Assembly (NCBI GenBank): GCA_016208415.1
Contig: JACQYB010000031.1
Coordinates: 1-34,048 of the forward strand
DNA: 34,048 nucleotides
Source: Betaproteobacteria bacterium
Lineage (GTDB): Bacteria > Pseudomonadota > Gammaproteobacteria > Burkholderiales > Rhodocyclaceae
Direction of reading: 5' to 3'
Shown one piece after another: positions 1 through 9,422 of the stretch (positions are counted from its first letter, which is position 1; each line of letters opens with the position of its first letter). Under the pieces are notes generated by a model. That model was given only the letters and a program-made list of their open reading frames with translations. It was not told where the DNA came from and made no database searches. The position numbers and the translations under genes are program-made.

Positions 1-435
1 TTCGCGGCGCGCCAGAGGCGCAGCCTGCCGGTGCTCGCCCAATTGCGTCACTGGCTCGACGAGACCTTGCCGCGGGTGCCGCCGAAGACGGTGCTCGGTG
101 AAGCGCTGGCGTACCTGCACGGGTATTGGCCGCGCCTGATCCGTTACACCGAACGTGGCGATCTGCCGATCGACAACAATCCGGCCGAAAACGCGATCCG
201 CCCGTTCGTCATCGGCAGGAAGGCGTGGATGTTCTCCGACACGCCGGCCGGCGCACACGCCAGCGCCTTGATCTACTCGTTGATCGAGACCGCCAAGGCC
301 AATGGCCTCGAGCCCTTTACCTGGCTGCGTCGGGTGCTCCGGCGCTTGCCCGAGGCGACCACCGCCGATCACTACGAAGCCTTGTTGCCGTGGAATTTGC
401 ATGCCACGGATTTGACCACCGAAACCGTCAGCTAA
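1..435 (+). CDS. IS66-family transposase (TnpC), C-terminal part, truncated by window start
   Basis: The reading frame is open from the first base (144 codons seen, no start) and ends at TAA 433-435. The stretch [11 protein letters not shown], followed by GRKAWMF and [10 protein letters not shown], is the typical C-terminal part of the IS66 DDE transposase, with the catalytic Glu in PAENAIRP. The ending with HYEALLPWN is also usual for the C-terminal IS66 module. The catalytic Asp residues and the helper genes tnpA/tnpB would lie upstream, outside the window, so I cannot say whether the element is intact. The terminal repeat follows directly downstream. Confidence 0.93.
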   Translation, partial: FAARQRRSLPVLAQLRHWLDETLPRVPPKTVLGEALAYLHGYWPRLIRYTERGDLPIDNNPAENAIRPFVIGRKAWMFSDTPAGAHASALIYSLIETAKANGLEPFTWLRRVLRRLPEATTADHYEALLPWNLHATDLTTETVS

Positions 436-462
436 ACAGGCTGGGGTTGATGGATCGCTTAC
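1..462 (+). mobile_element. Right end of an IS66-family insertion sequence
   Basis: Twenty bases after the transposase stop the sequence reads CGCTTAC (456-462), the reverse complement of GTAAGCG, the conserved tip of IS66-family terminal repeats. I therefore place the right boundary at 462. IS66 elements usually duplicate 8 bp of target, so CGTCAATC (463-470) would be the expected target copy; it contains the ubiG stop codon. The left end and the second target copy are outside the window, so the boundary is an inference from the terminal motif. Confidence 0.75.
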
Positions 463-464
463 CG

Positions 465-1172
465 TCAATCGTCGCGCACACAGCGCATCAGGTAGTTGAC
501 GTCGGTGTCGCGGCCCAAGGCGTAGGTGCGCGTAAAGGGGTTGTAGGCCATCCCCGTGATATCGACGACCCGCAGGCCGGCATCGCGGCAGTACCGGGCC
601 AATTCGGCGGGCCGGATGAACCGGGCATAGTCGTGTGTGCCGCGCGGAAGCAGGCGCAGTAGGTATTCGGCGCCGACGACGGCAAGCATGTACGCCTTGG
701 GGTTGCGGTTGATGGTCGAAAACACGACGTCTCCGCCGGGCTTTACAAGACTGGCGCAGGCTGCGACCGTGCTGGCCGGGTTCGGCACATGTTCAAGCAT
801 TTCCAGGCAGGTCACGAGATCGAAGCTCGCCGGTCGTTCCTGCGCAAACTGCTCGGCTGATGTCCCGAGATACTCAACTTCGAGGCCACTCTCATAGAGG
901 TGCAACCGTGCGACGGACAATGCCTTGTCGGCAAGGTCAATCCCGGTGACCAGTGCCCCTCGCTGTGCCATCCCCTCGGACAGTATTCCCCCGCCACAGC
1001 CGACATCCAGTACCTTCTTGCCGGAGAGGCCGGCGCCGGCGTCGATGTAATCGAGGCGAAGCGGATTGATGTCGTGCAATGGTTTGAACTCGGAGTCCGG
1101 ATCCCACCAGCGATGGGCAAGGTCGGCGAATTTTCGCAATTCCGCCGGATCGACGTTCAGGTTTGGTGACAT
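465..1172 (-). CDS. ubiG: Ubiquinone biosynthesis O-methyltransferase UbiG
   Basis: SAM-dependent methyltransferase for the two O-methylation steps of ubiquinone synthesis (3-demethylubiquinol and the earlier catechol intermediate). The protein is 235 aa, normal for UbiG. The N-terminal block with [11 protein letters not shown] and [12 protein letters not shown] is diagnostic. The SAM-binding motif VLDVGCGGG lies at about residues 54-62 and the C-terminus VNYLMRC is family-like. I chose the ATG at 1172 because the family starts just before DPAELRKF and an AAGG lies about 10 nt upstream. The longer frame to 1268 would run into the terminator of the upstream gene. An IS66 end lies 2 bp past the stop codon, yet the protein looks complete. 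Confidence 0.95.
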   Translation of the reverse strand: MSPNLNVDPAELRKFADLAHRWWDPDSEFKPLHDINPLRLDYIDAGAGLSGKKVLDVGCGGGILSEGMAQRGALVTGIDLADKALSVARLHLYESGLEVEYLGTSAEQFAQERPASFDLVTCLEMLEHVPNPASTVAACASLVKPGGDVVFSTINRNPKAYMLAVVGAEYLLRLLPRGTHDYARFIRPAELARYCRDAGLRVVDITGMAYNPFTRTYALGRDTDVNYLMRCVRDD

Positions 1173-1265
1173 GGGAGGGATACCTTGACACAGGGGCATG
1201 TTTGGAAACTGGACCTCGCAACGTGGATTTTCTCCGCTCGCCGTGTCGAAGTCAGCCTCTGTACG

Positions 1266-1297
1266 CAAAAAGGCCCTGCGGGAACCGCAGGGCCTTT
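1266..1297 (-). terminator. Intrinsic terminator of the RmpM-like gene
   Basis: A perfect 11-bp stem (1271-1281 with 1285-1295) closes a GAA loop. On the minus strand it is followed by a T-run (plus-strand A's at 1267-1271). It sits 28 bp past the stop of the OmpA-domain gene and before ubiG, so ubiG probably has its own promoter in 1173-1265, though I see no convincing -35/-10 pair there. Confidence 0.88.
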
Positions 1298-1324
1298 CCC
1301 AACTCCTGCTTTCAGAGCGGGTTC

Positions 1325-2056
1325 TTACTTCTGTTGCGTGCCGATCACTTCAATTTCGACACGGCGGTCAGGCTGCAGGCAGGCGACCAGTTTCTTGTTG
1401 CCGCCGCTCTCGCGGCCCATCTTCTTGCAGTTGTCGCCGGTCACGGACTGCTTCTCACCCTTGCCTTCGGTATAGACGCGGTTCGGCTCGATGCCCTTTT
1501 CGACCAGGTAGGTCTTGACGGCGGCGGCACGACGCTCGGACAGCTTCAGGTTGTATTTGTCAGAGCCGATGCGGTCGGCATGGCCCACGGCGATGATGAC
1601 CTCAAGCTTGATGCCCTTGGTCTTGCCAGCGAGATCGTCAAGCTTCGCCTTGCCCTCGGGACGCAGCGTCGCCTTGTCGAAGTCGAACAGGGCATCGGCG
1701 TTCAAGGTGACCTTCTCAACCGTCGGCTTGACGGGCGGGGGCACGACTGCCGGCGGAGGCGGCGTGACTGCGGGCGGTGCGGGCGGCTCGCACTTTTCCT
1801 TGGGCAGCAGGTCCTTGTCGCACGCGCAGCCAGCAGCAGTGTTGGCGGCCGCGGCTTGGGGCGTCCAGTATCCGGTGCGCCAGCAGAGGCCCGTACTGTT
1901 GCGCGCGACGACGCCGCGCTGGTCAATCATATACGGCACTTCCACCTTCGTGTCGGCCACGATGTCCTTGACTTGTTGGGCTTGAGCAAGCGAGGCCATA
2001 CCTAGCAGCACGACCGAGGTTGCCAAAGTTAGCGGTTTGTAGACTTGTTTGATCAT
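1325..2056 (-). CDS. RmpM-like OmpA-domain protein, copy 1
   Basis: Exported periplasmic protein expected to bind peptidoglycan and possibly outer-membrane proteins. It is 243 aa: a signal peptide with likely cleavage after LAQA (about residue 26), a short Cys-containing module ([19 protein letters not shown]), a Pro-rich linker around residues 92-112, and an OmpA-C domain with [14 protein letters not shown], a GHADRIGS peptidoglycan-binding motif and LSERRAAAV. The layout, including the late Cys pair and [10 protein letters not shown], matches neisserial RmpM: no 8-stranded barrel is present. An SD-like GAGGGG precedes the ATG at 2056. It is a close paralogue of the gene at 3533-4258. Position 2 of the GH(T)D motif is Ala rather than the usual Thr. 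Confidence 0.92.
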   Translation of the reverse strand: MIKQVYKPLTLATSVVLLGMASLAQAQQVKDIVADTKVEVPYMIDQRGVVARNSTGLCWRTGYWTPQAAAANTAAGCACDKDLLPKEKCEPPAPPAVTPPPPAVVPPPVKPTVEKVTLNADALFDFDKATLRPEGKAKLDDLAGKTKGIKLEVIIAVGHADRIGSDKYNLKLSERRAAAVKTYLVEKGIEPNRVYTEGKGEKQSVTGDNCKKMGRESGGNKKLVACLQPDRRVEIEVIGTQQK

Positions 2057-2163
2057 GTTCCCCTCTTGGCAAAGAGAATCGGAAGGAAGCGGTCGTTCCG
2101 GAGAGCCTTTCGAACGATCACTGACGCGGAGATGAGTCCTTAAAGAACGATTGCCTATTCAGC

Positions 2164-3477
2164 TTATTGGTGCAATCGATTTTGCCACAAGGAAGCTATG
2201 TCAAGCAATTCCGTGTTGTGAATTTGCAACAGTCTGTGGTCTTGCACGCACAGGTGGCCCGCAATCCATACGTGACTGACATGCTCCCGGCCGGCGACAT
2301 GGACCAGATGCGAGACGGGATCGTAACACGGTCTGGTTTCCGGCGTGGAAAGGCAAATTGCGCACATGTCGGCTTGCTTGCCTGGACGGATCGAACCGAT
2401 CTCGTCTCCTAGCCCCAGTGCGGTTGCTCCGTCGAGCGTTGCCATGCGCAGAACCGCGTGTGCGTCCAGGGCGGTGGCATCACCGCTTGTGAGCTTGCCG
2501 AGCAGTGCTGCGTGTCGCACCTCCTGCAGAATGTCGAGACGATTGTTGCTGGCCGCACCATCGGTGCCAAGCCCGAGCTTGATTCCTGCCGCCAGGGCGC
2601 TGGCGACCGGGGCGGCGCCGCTCGCAAGCTTCATGTTCGATGTCGGGCAATGCACGAGGCTGCAGCCGCTGCGGGCCAGGAGGTCGATCTCGTTGGCCTC
2701 CAGATGTACGCCATGTACTGCGAGTAGATGGGGTCCTGCCAACCCAAGGCGGCGCAACCGTTCCAGCGGCCGGACCCCATGGAGCGCCATGCTCTGGCGT
2801 ATTTCATCAAGCGTCTCATGCAGGTGAACGTGGATGGGGATGTCCAGTTGCTGGGCAAGCGTGAGCACCCGGGCGAAGCTGCGGTCGCTGACGGTATAGG
2901 GCGAATGTGGCGCCATGGAAAAAGAAATCAGCGGTTCGCCTCGGTGCTCATCTCGGGCCGCAAGACCCTTCGCGATGTAGTCGTCGGCGTCCGACGCGAA
3001 CGGTGTGGGGAATTCGATGACCACGATGCCCAGGACTGCCCGCATTCCAAGGCGCAGGGCCGCTTCGGCGGCTGCTCCCGGAAAGAAGTACATGTCATTG
3101 AAGCAGGTGACGCCCCCACGGAGCATTTCGGCGCATGCAAGGAGTGTTCCGTCGCGCACGAACTGCGCTGAGACGTGGCGGGTCTCCGCTGGCCAGATGC
3201 GCCGCCGCAACCAGTCCATGAGCGCGAGGTCGTCGGCGATGCCGCGCAGCAGGCTCATTGCGGCATGGGTGTGCAGATTGACGAGCCCCGGAATGAGCAC
3301 GTGGTCCGGGAGTTCTACGCGAGTGGCGGTGTCGTAGGCGGTCTCGCATTCGGCCGTGGGCGCGACCGCGAGAATTCTTCTTCCGGACACGACCACACTG
3401 TGGCCGGACAGCACCGTGGTCCCGGGCTCCATGGGAACCAGCCACCGCGGAGTAATGAGAAGGTCCGCGCACTTCAT
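2164..3477 (-). CDS. mtaD: TRZ/ATZ-family amidohydrolase, probable 5'-methylthioadenosine/S-adenosylhomocysteine deaminase
   Basis: Metal-dependent hydrolase of the amidohydrolase superfamily, 437 aa. Visible metal and catalytic motifs are NLHTH (His69/His71), HVHLHET (about 218-222), AVHGVHL (about 254-259) and GTDGAASNN with Asp306. These fit cytosolic adenosine-type deaminases that deaminate methylthioadenosine or S-adenosylhomocysteine in purine and methionine salvage. The same neighbour set (ubiG and gyrA) surrounds the MTA deaminase gene in Pseudomonas, supporting the assignment; substrate choice cannot be read from sequence. I chose the ATG at 3477 (MKCADLLI) because the upstream ATG at 3510 lies inside a terminator hairpin. 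There is no strong SD. Confidence 0.85.
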   Translation of the reverse strand: MKCADLLITPRWLVPMEPGTTVLSGHSVVVSGRRILAVAPTAECETAYDTATRVELPDHVLIPGLVNLHTHAAMSLLRGIADDLALMDWLRRRIWPAETRHVSAQFVRDGTLLACAEMLRGGVTCFNDMYFFPGAAAEAALRLGMRAVLGIVVIEFPTPFASDADDYIAKGLAARDEHRGEPLISFSMAPHSPYTVSDRSFARVLTLAQQLDIPIHVHLHETLDEIRQSMALHGVRPLERLRRLGLAGPHLLAVHGVHLEANEIDLLARSGCSLVHCPTSNMKLASGAAPVASALAAGIKLGLGTDGAASNNRLDILQEVRHAALLGKLTSGDATALDAHAVLRMATLDGATALGLGDEIGSIRPGKQADMCAICLSTPETRPCYDPVSHLVHVAGREHVSHVWIAGHLCVQDHRLLQIHNTELLDIASLWQNRLHQ

Positions 3478-3486
3478 GCAAACAGA

Positions 3487-3510
3487 ATGCCCCGCGCAGG
3501 AGCGGGGCAT
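3487..3510 (-). terminator. Hairpin between the second RmpM-like gene and mtaD
   Basis: A perfect 9-bp inverted repeat (3487-3495 with 3502-3510) with a 6-nt loop lies 22 bp past the stop of the upstream gene. On the minus strand it is followed by TCTGTTT, a weak T-rich tail. It may be only a partial terminator, letting some transcription into mtaD. Confidence 0.6.
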
Positions 3511-3532
3511 CCCTTACAGGCAAGTCGTGACA

Positions 3533-4258
3533 CTATTTTCTTGGGGTGCCCTTGATTTCCACCTCCACCCGACGATTGGGTGCCAGGCACTCGATGAGCT
3601 TCTTGCGGGGTAGTTTGTCGCTGCAGCTCACGCCGGGGACCGCCTGGGTCTTGCCCGCACCCAGGGTTTCGATCTGGCCGGCCTTCACGGCCTTGCTTTC
3701 GAGATAGGCGCGTACGGCGTCGGCCCTCTTCTCCGAGAGCTTCTGATTGTAAGGGTGTGAACCGAGGCGGTCCGTATGGCCCGTGATCATGATCAGGCTG
3801 ATCTTTTCGAAGTCGTTCAGCTTGGCAATGACGTCCTTGTCCAGCACCGCTCGACCCTCAGGCTTCAGAACCGTCTGGTCGAAGGCGAAAAGAGCGGAAC
3901 CCTTGATGGTGATGGATTTGACAGCGGGCGCTGGTGCGGCAGCCGGGGCTGGAGCCGGGGCCGGGGCCGCAGCAGGAGGGGGAGCCGGGGGCTCGCATTT
4001 TTCCCTCGGCAGCAAATCCTTGTCGCAGGCACAGCCCGCGGCGGTGTTGGCGGCGGCAGACTGTGGGGTCCACGACCCGGTTCGCCAGCACAGCCCGGTG
4101 CTGTTGCGAGCGACAACACCGCGCTGGTCAATGGCGTAGGGCACTTCGAGCTTGGTGTCAGCGACGATGTCCTTTACTTGCTGGGCCAGCGCCGCTGGAG
4201 AGATGGCGAATGCTCCGGTCAGAGCGAGCATGGCGGGAATGATTCTGGTCTTCGTCAC
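3533..4258 (-). CDS. RmpM-like OmpA-domain protein, copy 2
   Basis: Second exported OmpA-C protein, 241 aa, with the same plan as the gene at 1325-2056: signal peptide (likely cut after AALA), a nearly identical module ([19 protein letters not shown], then [10 protein letters not shown]), a linker here made of Ala-Pro repeats, and an OmpA-C domain with ALFAFDQTVLKPEG, GHTDRLGS and LSEKRADAV. The late Cys pair with ECLAPNRRVE is kept. I place the start at the GTG at 4258 because GGAGGA lies 7 nt upstream; a GTG five codons earlier overlaps that SD and would add an unlikely four-Glu run before the signal peptide. The mature N-terminal module is much more conserved between the copies than the linker, suggesting duplication with selection on that module. 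Confidence 0.92.
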   Translation of the reverse strand: MTKTRIIPAMLALTGAFAISPAALAQQVKDIVADTKLEVPYAIDQRGVVARNSTGLCWRTGSWTPQSAAANTAAGCACDKDLLPREKCEPPAPPPAAAPAPAPAPAAAPAPAVKSITIKGSALFAFDQTVLKPEGRAVLDKDVIAKLNDFEKISLIMITGHTDRLGSHPYNQKLSEKRADAVRAYLESKAVKAGQIETLGAGKTQAVPGVSCSDKLPRKKLIECLAPNRRVEVEIKGTPRK

Positions 4259-4603
4259 TTCTTCTTCCTCCACGGTGCGTGATGAATTCTCGTGCCGGGC
4301 GCGCTGGGGCGAGCCGTTGCAGGGACGCCTTCAAGAAATATTTAAGCACAAATTGTAGTGGTCGGACAACGAGACGTGGCCCTGCGTTCACCCACCTTGG
4401 TCGTGTGCGAGGGCGCCGCTTCGATGGGGTGATGAGTCGGCGCTGCGTAGTTCCGGCTACGGGGAGATATGGCCCGGAGCATGCTGCGGACGGAGGCCGG
4501 CGTACCGCGATGATGGCGTGTCGTGCTATTGTTCGCAGTTTTAGCGGTCACCCGTCCGTCACCAGGCGCGGCGCTCGGCATCGCGATCCAACACCCTTTC
4601 AAG
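4259..4603. other. Divergent intergenic region between the RmpM-like gene and gyrA
   Basis: This 345-bp stretch must hold the promoters of both genes. An AT-rich core lies at about 4333-4357. For gyrA the best element I see is an extended -10-like TGCTATTGT at 4524-4532 with no recognisable -35, about 70 nt before the gyrA ATG; this is weak. I see no coding sequence with family features here: the open frame running into gyrA from 4523 lacks a conserved N-terminus. Confidence 0.5.
4340..4369 (-). promoter_or_regulatory. Candidate sigma70 promoter for the second RmpM-like gene
   Basis: On the minus strand TTGTCC (4364-4369) and TTAAAT (4340-4345) are 18 bp apart, each matching the consensus at four of six positions, in the most AT-rich part of the intergenic region and about 80 nt before the start codon. 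Similar matches occur by chance, so this is tentative. Confidence 0.35.
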
Positions 4604-7150
4604 ATGGTTCAGTTCGCAAAGGAAACCCTTCCGATCAGCCTCGAGGAGGAGATGAGGCACTCCTACCTTGATTACGCCATGAGCGTGATCGTGGGGCGCG
4701 CGCTTCCCGATGTGCGCGATGGTCTCAAGCCTGTTCACCGGCGCGTGCTCTTCGCCATGCACGAACTGGGCAATGACTGGAACAAGGCGTACAAGAAGTC
4801 GGCCCGTATCGTTGGCGATGTCATCGGCAAGTACCACCCCCATGGCGATTCCGCGGTGTACGACACCATCGTGCGCATGGCGCAGCACTTTTCGCTGCGC
4901 TACATGCTCGTCGATGGCCAGGGGAATTTCGGGTCGGTGGACGGCGACAATGCTGCGGCCATGCGTTACACCGAAATCCGCATGGCGCGAATCGGCCATG
5001 AACTGCTGGCGGATATCGACAAGGAAACGGTGGATTTCGGGCCGAACTACGACGGCTCGGAGCGCGAACCGCTCATTCTTCCGGCGCGCATCCCCAACCT
5101 GTTGATCAACGGCAGTTCGGGGATTGCCGTGGGCATGGCCACCAACATTCCGCCCCACAACCTGGGCGAGGTGGTGAACGCTTGCCTGGCGCTGCTCCAG
5201 TCGCCGGACATGTCGGTCGATGACCTGATCGAGCTCGTCCCGGCGCCCGATTTCCCCACGGCAGGAATCATCTACGGCCTGGTCGGGGTGCGCGAAGGCT
5301 ATCGCACCGGGCGCGGACGCGTGGTGATGCGGGCCCGCACCCACGTCGAGGATCTGGAGAAGGCCGGTCGCCAGGCCATCGTCATCGACGAACTGCCCTA
5401 CCAGGTCAACAAGCGGGTGTTGCTGGAACGCATCGCCGACCTGGTCAATGAGAAAAAGGTGGAGGGCGTCGCGCATATCCAGGACGAGTCGGACAAGTCC
5501 GGGATGCGCGTCGTAATCGAACTCAAGCGCGGCGAAGTGCCGGAGGTGGTGCTCAACAACCTGTACAAGCTGACCCAGCTGCAGGATACCTTCGGCATGA
5601 ACATGGTGGCGCTGGTGGGGGGGCGGCCGCGGCTGCTCAACCTCAAGCAGATGCTGGAGTCCTTCCTCGCCCATCGCCGTGAGGTCGTCACGCGGCGTAC
5701 CGTGTTCGAGTTGCGCAAGGCGCGGGAGCGGGGACACACCCTCGAGGGCCTGGCCGTTGCGCTATCCAATGTGGACGAAGTCATTGCCCTCATCAAGGCG
5801 GCGGCCACGCCGGCCGAAGCGAAGCGCGAACTGATGGCCCGCCAGTGGCGCTCGGCCATGGTGGAGGAGATGCTTGCCCGTGCGAGTTCCGATGCCTCCC
5901 GCCCGGACGGCCTGGCGCTGGAGTTCGGGCTTTCCGCTCAGGGCTATCGCCTCTCGGACGCCCAGGCGCAGGCGATCCTCGAACTGCGGCTGCAGCGCCT
6001 GACCGGGCTGGAGCAGGACAAGATCGTCGCCGAGTACCGCGAGATCATGGACCGCATTGCCGATCTCCTGGATATCCTGGCCCGTCCGGAGCGTATCACC
6101 GCCATCATTTCGGACGAGCTGGCCGGCATTCGCGATCAGTTCGGCGATGCCCGCCGCAGCGAAATTGTCACCCACGCCCAGGACTTGGGCATCGAGGATC
6201 TGATCGCGCCTCAGGACATGGTGGTGACCTTGTCCCATGGCGGCTATTTCAAGGCGCAGCCGCTGGCCGACTATCGCTCGCAGCGCCGTGGCGGGCGGGG
6301 CAAGCAGGCGGCCGCGGTGAAGGAAGACGATTTCGTCGATCAACTGTTCGTCGCCAACACCCACGACTACATCCTGTGTTTCTCCAACCGCGGCCGCGTG
6401 TACTGGCTGAAGGTCTATGAAGTTCCGCAAGGAAGCCGCCAGAGCCGCGGCAAACCCATCGTCAATCTTTTCCCGCTGCAGGAAGGCGAGAAGATCACCG
6501 CCGTGCTGCCGGTGCGGGAGTTCGACGAGCGTCACTTTGTATTCATGGCCACGTCCCAGGGGACGGTGAAGAAAACGCCGTTGTCGGACTTCGCCAATCC
6601 GCGCCGGGCGGGCATTATCGCCGTGGGTCTGGACGAGGGCGACTACCTGGTCGGGGTCGCCATCACTGACGGCAGCTATGATGTGATGCTGTTCTCGGAT
6701 GCGGGCAAGGCGGTGCGTTTCCAGGAGGACGATGTCCGGCCCATGGGGCGCAACGCCCGGGGTGTGCGCGGGATGCAACTCGATCGGGGGCAGCGCGTCA
6801 TCAGCATGCTGGTGGCCGAGAACGAAGCCTATGCGGTACTGACGGCCACCGAGAACGGTTTCGGCAAGCGCACCCCGATTGCCGAATACACGCGCCATGG
6901 TCGTGGCACCAAGGGCATGATCGCCATCAACACCTCGGATCGTAACGGTCCGCTGGTGGGCGCGGTGCTTGTCGAGCCGCGAGACGAAGCAATGCTGATT
7001 TCCACTGCAGGAGTGCTGATCCGCGTGGAGGTCGGCCAGATACGGGAGATGGGGCGATCCACCCAGGGCGTGACATTGATCGCGCTGGAAGAGGGCAGCC
7101 GCCTGGCCGGTATCGAAAAGGTTGTGGAAACCGAGGACGAAGAGGAGTAA
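4604..7150 (+). CDS. gyrA: DNA gyrase subunit A
   Basis: Catalytic A subunit of DNA gyrase, which introduces negative supercoils with GyrB. It is 848 aa from the ATG at 4604 ([10 protein letters not shown]), the usual family N-terminus. The active-site Tyr122 is in [10 protein letters not shown]. The quinolone-resistance region [12 protein letters not shown] keeps Ser83 and Asp87 in E. coli numbering, i.e. the wild-type, susceptible pattern. The C-terminal pinwheel domain has the GyrA box QRRGGRG, needed for DNA wrapping. The protein ends in a short acidic tail (ETEDEEE) whose codons also supply the SD for serC. It is the first gene of the long plus-strand operon, 3 bp from serC. Confidence 0.98.
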   Translation: MVQFAKETLPISLEEEMRHSYLDYAMSVIVGRALPDVRDGLKPVHRRVLFAMHELGNDWNKAYKKSARIVGDVIGKYHPHGDSAVYDTIVRMAQHFSLRYMLVDGQGNFGSVDGDNAAAMRYTEIRMARIGHELLADIDKETVDFGPNYDGSEREPLILPARIPNLLINGSSGIAVGMATNIPPHNLGEVVNACLALLQSPDMSVDDLIELVPAPDFPTAGIIYGLVGVREGYRTGRGRVVMRARTHVEDLEKAGRQAIVIDELPYQVNKRVLLERIADLVNEKKVEGVAHIQDESDKSGMRVVIELKRGEVPEVVLNNLYKLTQLQDTFGMNMVALVGGRPRLLNLKQMLESFLAHRREVVTRRTVFELRKARERGHTLEGLAVALSNVDEVIALIKAAATPAEAKRELMARQWRSAMVEEMLARASSDASRPDGLALEFGLSAQGYRLSDAQAQAILELRLQRLTGLEQDKIVAEYREIMDRIADLLDILARPERITAIISDELAGIRDQFGDARRSEIVTHAQDLGIEDLIAPQDMVVTLSHGGYFKAQPLADYRSQRRGGRGKQAAAVKEDDFVDQLFVANTHDYILCFSNRGRVYWLKVYEVPQGSRQSRGKPIVNLFPLQEGEKITAVLPVREFDERHFVFMATSQGTVKKTPLSDFANPRRAGIIAVGLDEGDYLVGVAITDGSYDVMLFSDAGKAVRFQEDDVRPMGRNARGVRGMQLDRGQRVISMLVAENEAYAVLTATENGFGKRTPIAEYTRHGRGTKGMIAINTSDRNGPLVGAVLVEPRDEAMLISTAGVLIRVEVGQIREMGRSTQGVTLIALEEGSRLAGIEKVVETEDEEE

Positions 7151-7153
7151 TCC

Positions 7154-8236
7154 ATGGGACGTGTATTCAATTTCAGCGCCGGCCCCGCCATGCTTCCGGA
7201 AGAGGTTCTCGCCCAGGCGCGTGACGAGATGCTCGACTGGCAGGGGAGCGGTCAGTCGGTGATGGAGATGAGCCACCGCGGCAAGGAATTCGTGCGCATC
7301 GCCGAGGAGGCCGAGGCGGATCTGCGTGAATTGCTTGCAGTCCCTGCCGACTACAAGGTGTTGTTCCTCCAGGGAGGCGCCAGCCTCCAGTTCGCCATGG
7401 TGCCGCTCAATCTGTTGCGCGGTCGTACCGTGGCTGACTACGTGAACACCGGCGAGTGGTCCAAGAAGGCCATCAAGGAGGCGAAGCAGTTCTGCCAGGT
7501 CAACGTCGCGGCCTCCAGCGAGGACCGCAATTTCAGCTACGCTCCCACCCAGGACCAGTGGAAGCTGACGCCCGATGCGGCCTACGTGCACTACACGCCC
7601 AACGAGACAATCGGCGGGGTCGAATTCCAGTGGGTGCCGGAGACCGGCGACGTACCACTGGTGGCGGACATGTCCTCCAACATCCTGTCGCGCCCTGTGG
7701 ATGTCAGCCGCTATGGCCTGATCTACGCCGGAGCGCAAAAGAACGTCGGTCCTGCCGGCCTGACCATGGTCATCGTTCGCGAGGATCTCGTCGGCCAGGT
7801 ACTTCCAAAGACGCCGGTGATGCTCAACTACAAGACGCACGCCGACAACGGGTCGATGTACAACACCCCGCCCACCTACGCCGTGTATGTCGCTGGACTG
7901 GTGTTCAAGTGGCTCAGGCGCAATGGCGGACTGGCTGCAATGGAGCGGCACAACATCGAGAAGGCCGGGTTGCTCTACGATTTCCTGGATCGCAGCGGCA
8001 TCTTCGTCAGTCCCGTGCAGCGCGAGGACCGTTCGCGCATGAACGTGCCCTTCACCATCAAGAACCCGGAACTGGACGAGATCTTCCTCAAGGGCGCCAA
8101 GGAACGGGGCATGGTGCAGCTCAAGGGACACCGCTCCGTGGGCGGTATGCGCGCGTCCATCTACAACGCCATGCCGCTGGAAGGTGTGCGCTGCCTGGTG
8201 GAGTACATGACGGAATTCGGGAAGAATCATGGCTGA
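7154..8236 (+). CDS. serC: Phosphoserine aminotransferase
   Basis: PLP enzyme converting 3-phosphohydroxypyruvate to phosphoserine, also acting in pyridoxine synthesis. It is 360 aa, full length. The N-terminus [11 protein letters not shown] is diagnostic, and the PLP lysine is Lys196 in [12 protein letters not shown]. The SD (GAAGAGGAG) lies within the last gyrA codons and the start codon follows the gyrA stop after 3 bp. It overlaps the next gene by 8 bp, so serC and the downstream dehydrogenase, consecutive enzymes of serine synthesis, are likely translationally coupled. Confidence 0.98.
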   Translation: MGRVFNFSAGPAMLPEEVLAQARDEMLDWQGSGQSVMEMSHRGKEFVRIAEEAEADLRELLAVPADYKVLFLQGGASLQFAMVPLNLLRGRTVADYVNTGEWSKKAIKEAKQFCQVNVAASSEDRNFSYAPTQDQWKLTPDAAYVHYTPNETIGGVEFQWVPETGDVPLVADMSSNILSRPVDVSRYGLIYAGAQKNVGPAGLTMVIVREDLVGQVLPKTPVMLNYKTHADNGSMYNTPPTYAVYVAGLVFKWLRRNGGLAAMERHNIEKAGLLYDFLDRSGIFVSPVQREDRSRMNVPFTIKNPELDEIFLKGAKERGMVQLKGHRSVGGMRASIYNAMPLEGVRCLVEYMTEFGKNHG

Positions 8237-9413
8237 GATCAAACGCATCCTTGTCCTGAACAACATCTCGTCCGTCGGATTGCGTCGTCTGCCCCACGAG
8301 CGCTACGTGGTGGGCAAGGACGTGGAAGCCCCCGATGCCATCCTGGTGCGCTCCTACGACATGCGCGAGATGGACATCCCCTCCAGCGTCAAGGCCATCG
8401 GCCGGGCGGGTTCGGGCACCAACAACATCCCGGTGGTGCGCATGACCGAGCGTGGGGTTCCGGTGTTCAACGCCCCGGGGGCCAACGCCAACGCCGTCAA
8501 GGAACTGGTGTTGGCCGGCATGCTCATGTCGGCGCGCAATCTCACCGGTGCCCTTCGTTATGTGGGTGACCTCGACCCCGCCGATCCGCACATGGAGAAG
8601 CTCGTGGAGGACGGCAAGAAGCGCTTTGCCGGGTTCGAGTTGGCGGGCCACACGCTGGGGGTCATCGGTCTGGGCAAGATCGGCTGCCTGGTGGCGGATG
8701 CGGCCATCAAGCTCGGCATGAACGTGCTCGGCTACGATCCGGACATCACTGTGGACGCCGCCTGGAGCCTTCCGTCGCAGGTGCGCAAGGCGGGCAGCAT
8801 CGGCGAGGTGTTGAAGCATTGCCACTTCGTGACCTTGCACGTGCCGCTGGTGCCGGCCACCAGGCACCTCATCAATGCCCAGAACCTGGACCAGATGAAG
8901 CACGGTGCGGTGTTGCTGAACTTCTCCCGGGAGGGCGTGGTGAGCGAGGAGGCGGTACTCGCGGCGCTGGAAAGCCAGAAGCTGCGCCAGTACGTGTGCG
9001 ATTTCCCCGGGCCCCGGGTCAACTGCCACCCTCAGGTGATCGCTCTGCCGCATCTGGGGGCCTCCACTCGGGAAGCGGAGGACAACTGTGCCGTGATGGT
9101 GGCAGACCGGATGGCTGATTTCCTCGAACACGGCAACGTCCAGAACTCCGTGAACTTCCCCGCGGTGGCCATGCCGCGGGAGTCGCGCTACCGCCTCGCG
9201 GTGGCCAACGCCAATGTGCCCAACATGGTGGGGCAGATCACCACGCTCATGGCCAAGGCCAACCTCAACATCCACAACATGGTCAACAAGTCGCGCGGCG
9301 AGATGGCGTATACGCTGCTTGACGTGGACAGCGAGGTGTCTGAAGGCGTGATCGCCGCGATCCGCGACATCGGAGGGGTGCTGGCCGTACACTATTTGCC
9401 GCTATCCGCCTAG
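8229..9413 (+). CDS. serA: D-3-phosphoglycerate dehydrogenase, short ACT-domain type
   Basis: First enzyme of serine synthesis: oxidises 3-phosphoglycerate with NAD+. It is 394 aa. An N-terminal substrate half contains [12 protein letters not shown], the Rossmann domain has GVIGLGKIG at about 139-147, and a C-terminal ACT domain (about 320-394) could sense serine. Catalytic Arg (NFSREGVV) and His (PHLGAST) are present, but the Glu usually found in a DVF..EP motif is missing: the region reads CDFPGPRVN. It sits between serC and pheA and shares ATGGCTGA with the serC stop. The pathway context makes SerA the best call; another 2-hydroxyacid dehydrogenase is less likely. Confidence 0.9.
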   Translation: MAEIKRILVLNNISSVGLRRLPHERYVVGKDVEAPDAILVRSYDMREMDIPSSVKAIGRAGSGTNNIPVVRMTERGVPVFNAPGANANAVKELVLAGMLMSARNLTGALRYVGDLDPADPHMEKLVEDGKKRFAGFELAGHTLGVIGLGKIGCLVADAAIKLGMNVLGYDPDITVDAAWSLPSQVRKAGSIGEVLKHCHFVTLHVPLVPATRHLINAQNLDQMKHGAVLLNFSREGVVSEEAVLAALESQKLRQYVCDFPGPRVNCHPQVIALPHLGASTREAEDNCAVMVADRMADFLEHGNVQNSVNFPAVAMPRESRYRLAVANANVPNMVGQITTLMAKANLNIHNMVNKSRGEMAYTLLDVDSEVSEGVIAAIRDIGGVLAVHYLPLSA

Positions 9414-9422
9414 GGCCGACGG

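Noticed and set aside
3020-3560. Small overlapping frames around mtaD and the hairpin at 3487-3510
   Set aside because: No family features; the ATG at 3510 in frame with mtaD lies in the hairpin and adds no conserved residues.
4604-7150. GyrA could have been ParC
   Set aside because: The QRRGGRG GyrA box and full pinwheel C-terminus are present, and serC follows as expected for gyrA.
5762-8266. A very long minus-strand open frame antisense to gyrA and serC
   Set aside because: The product is His/Val/Leu/Gln-rich without motifs; it mirrors the third-position GC bias of the well-supported plus-strand genes.
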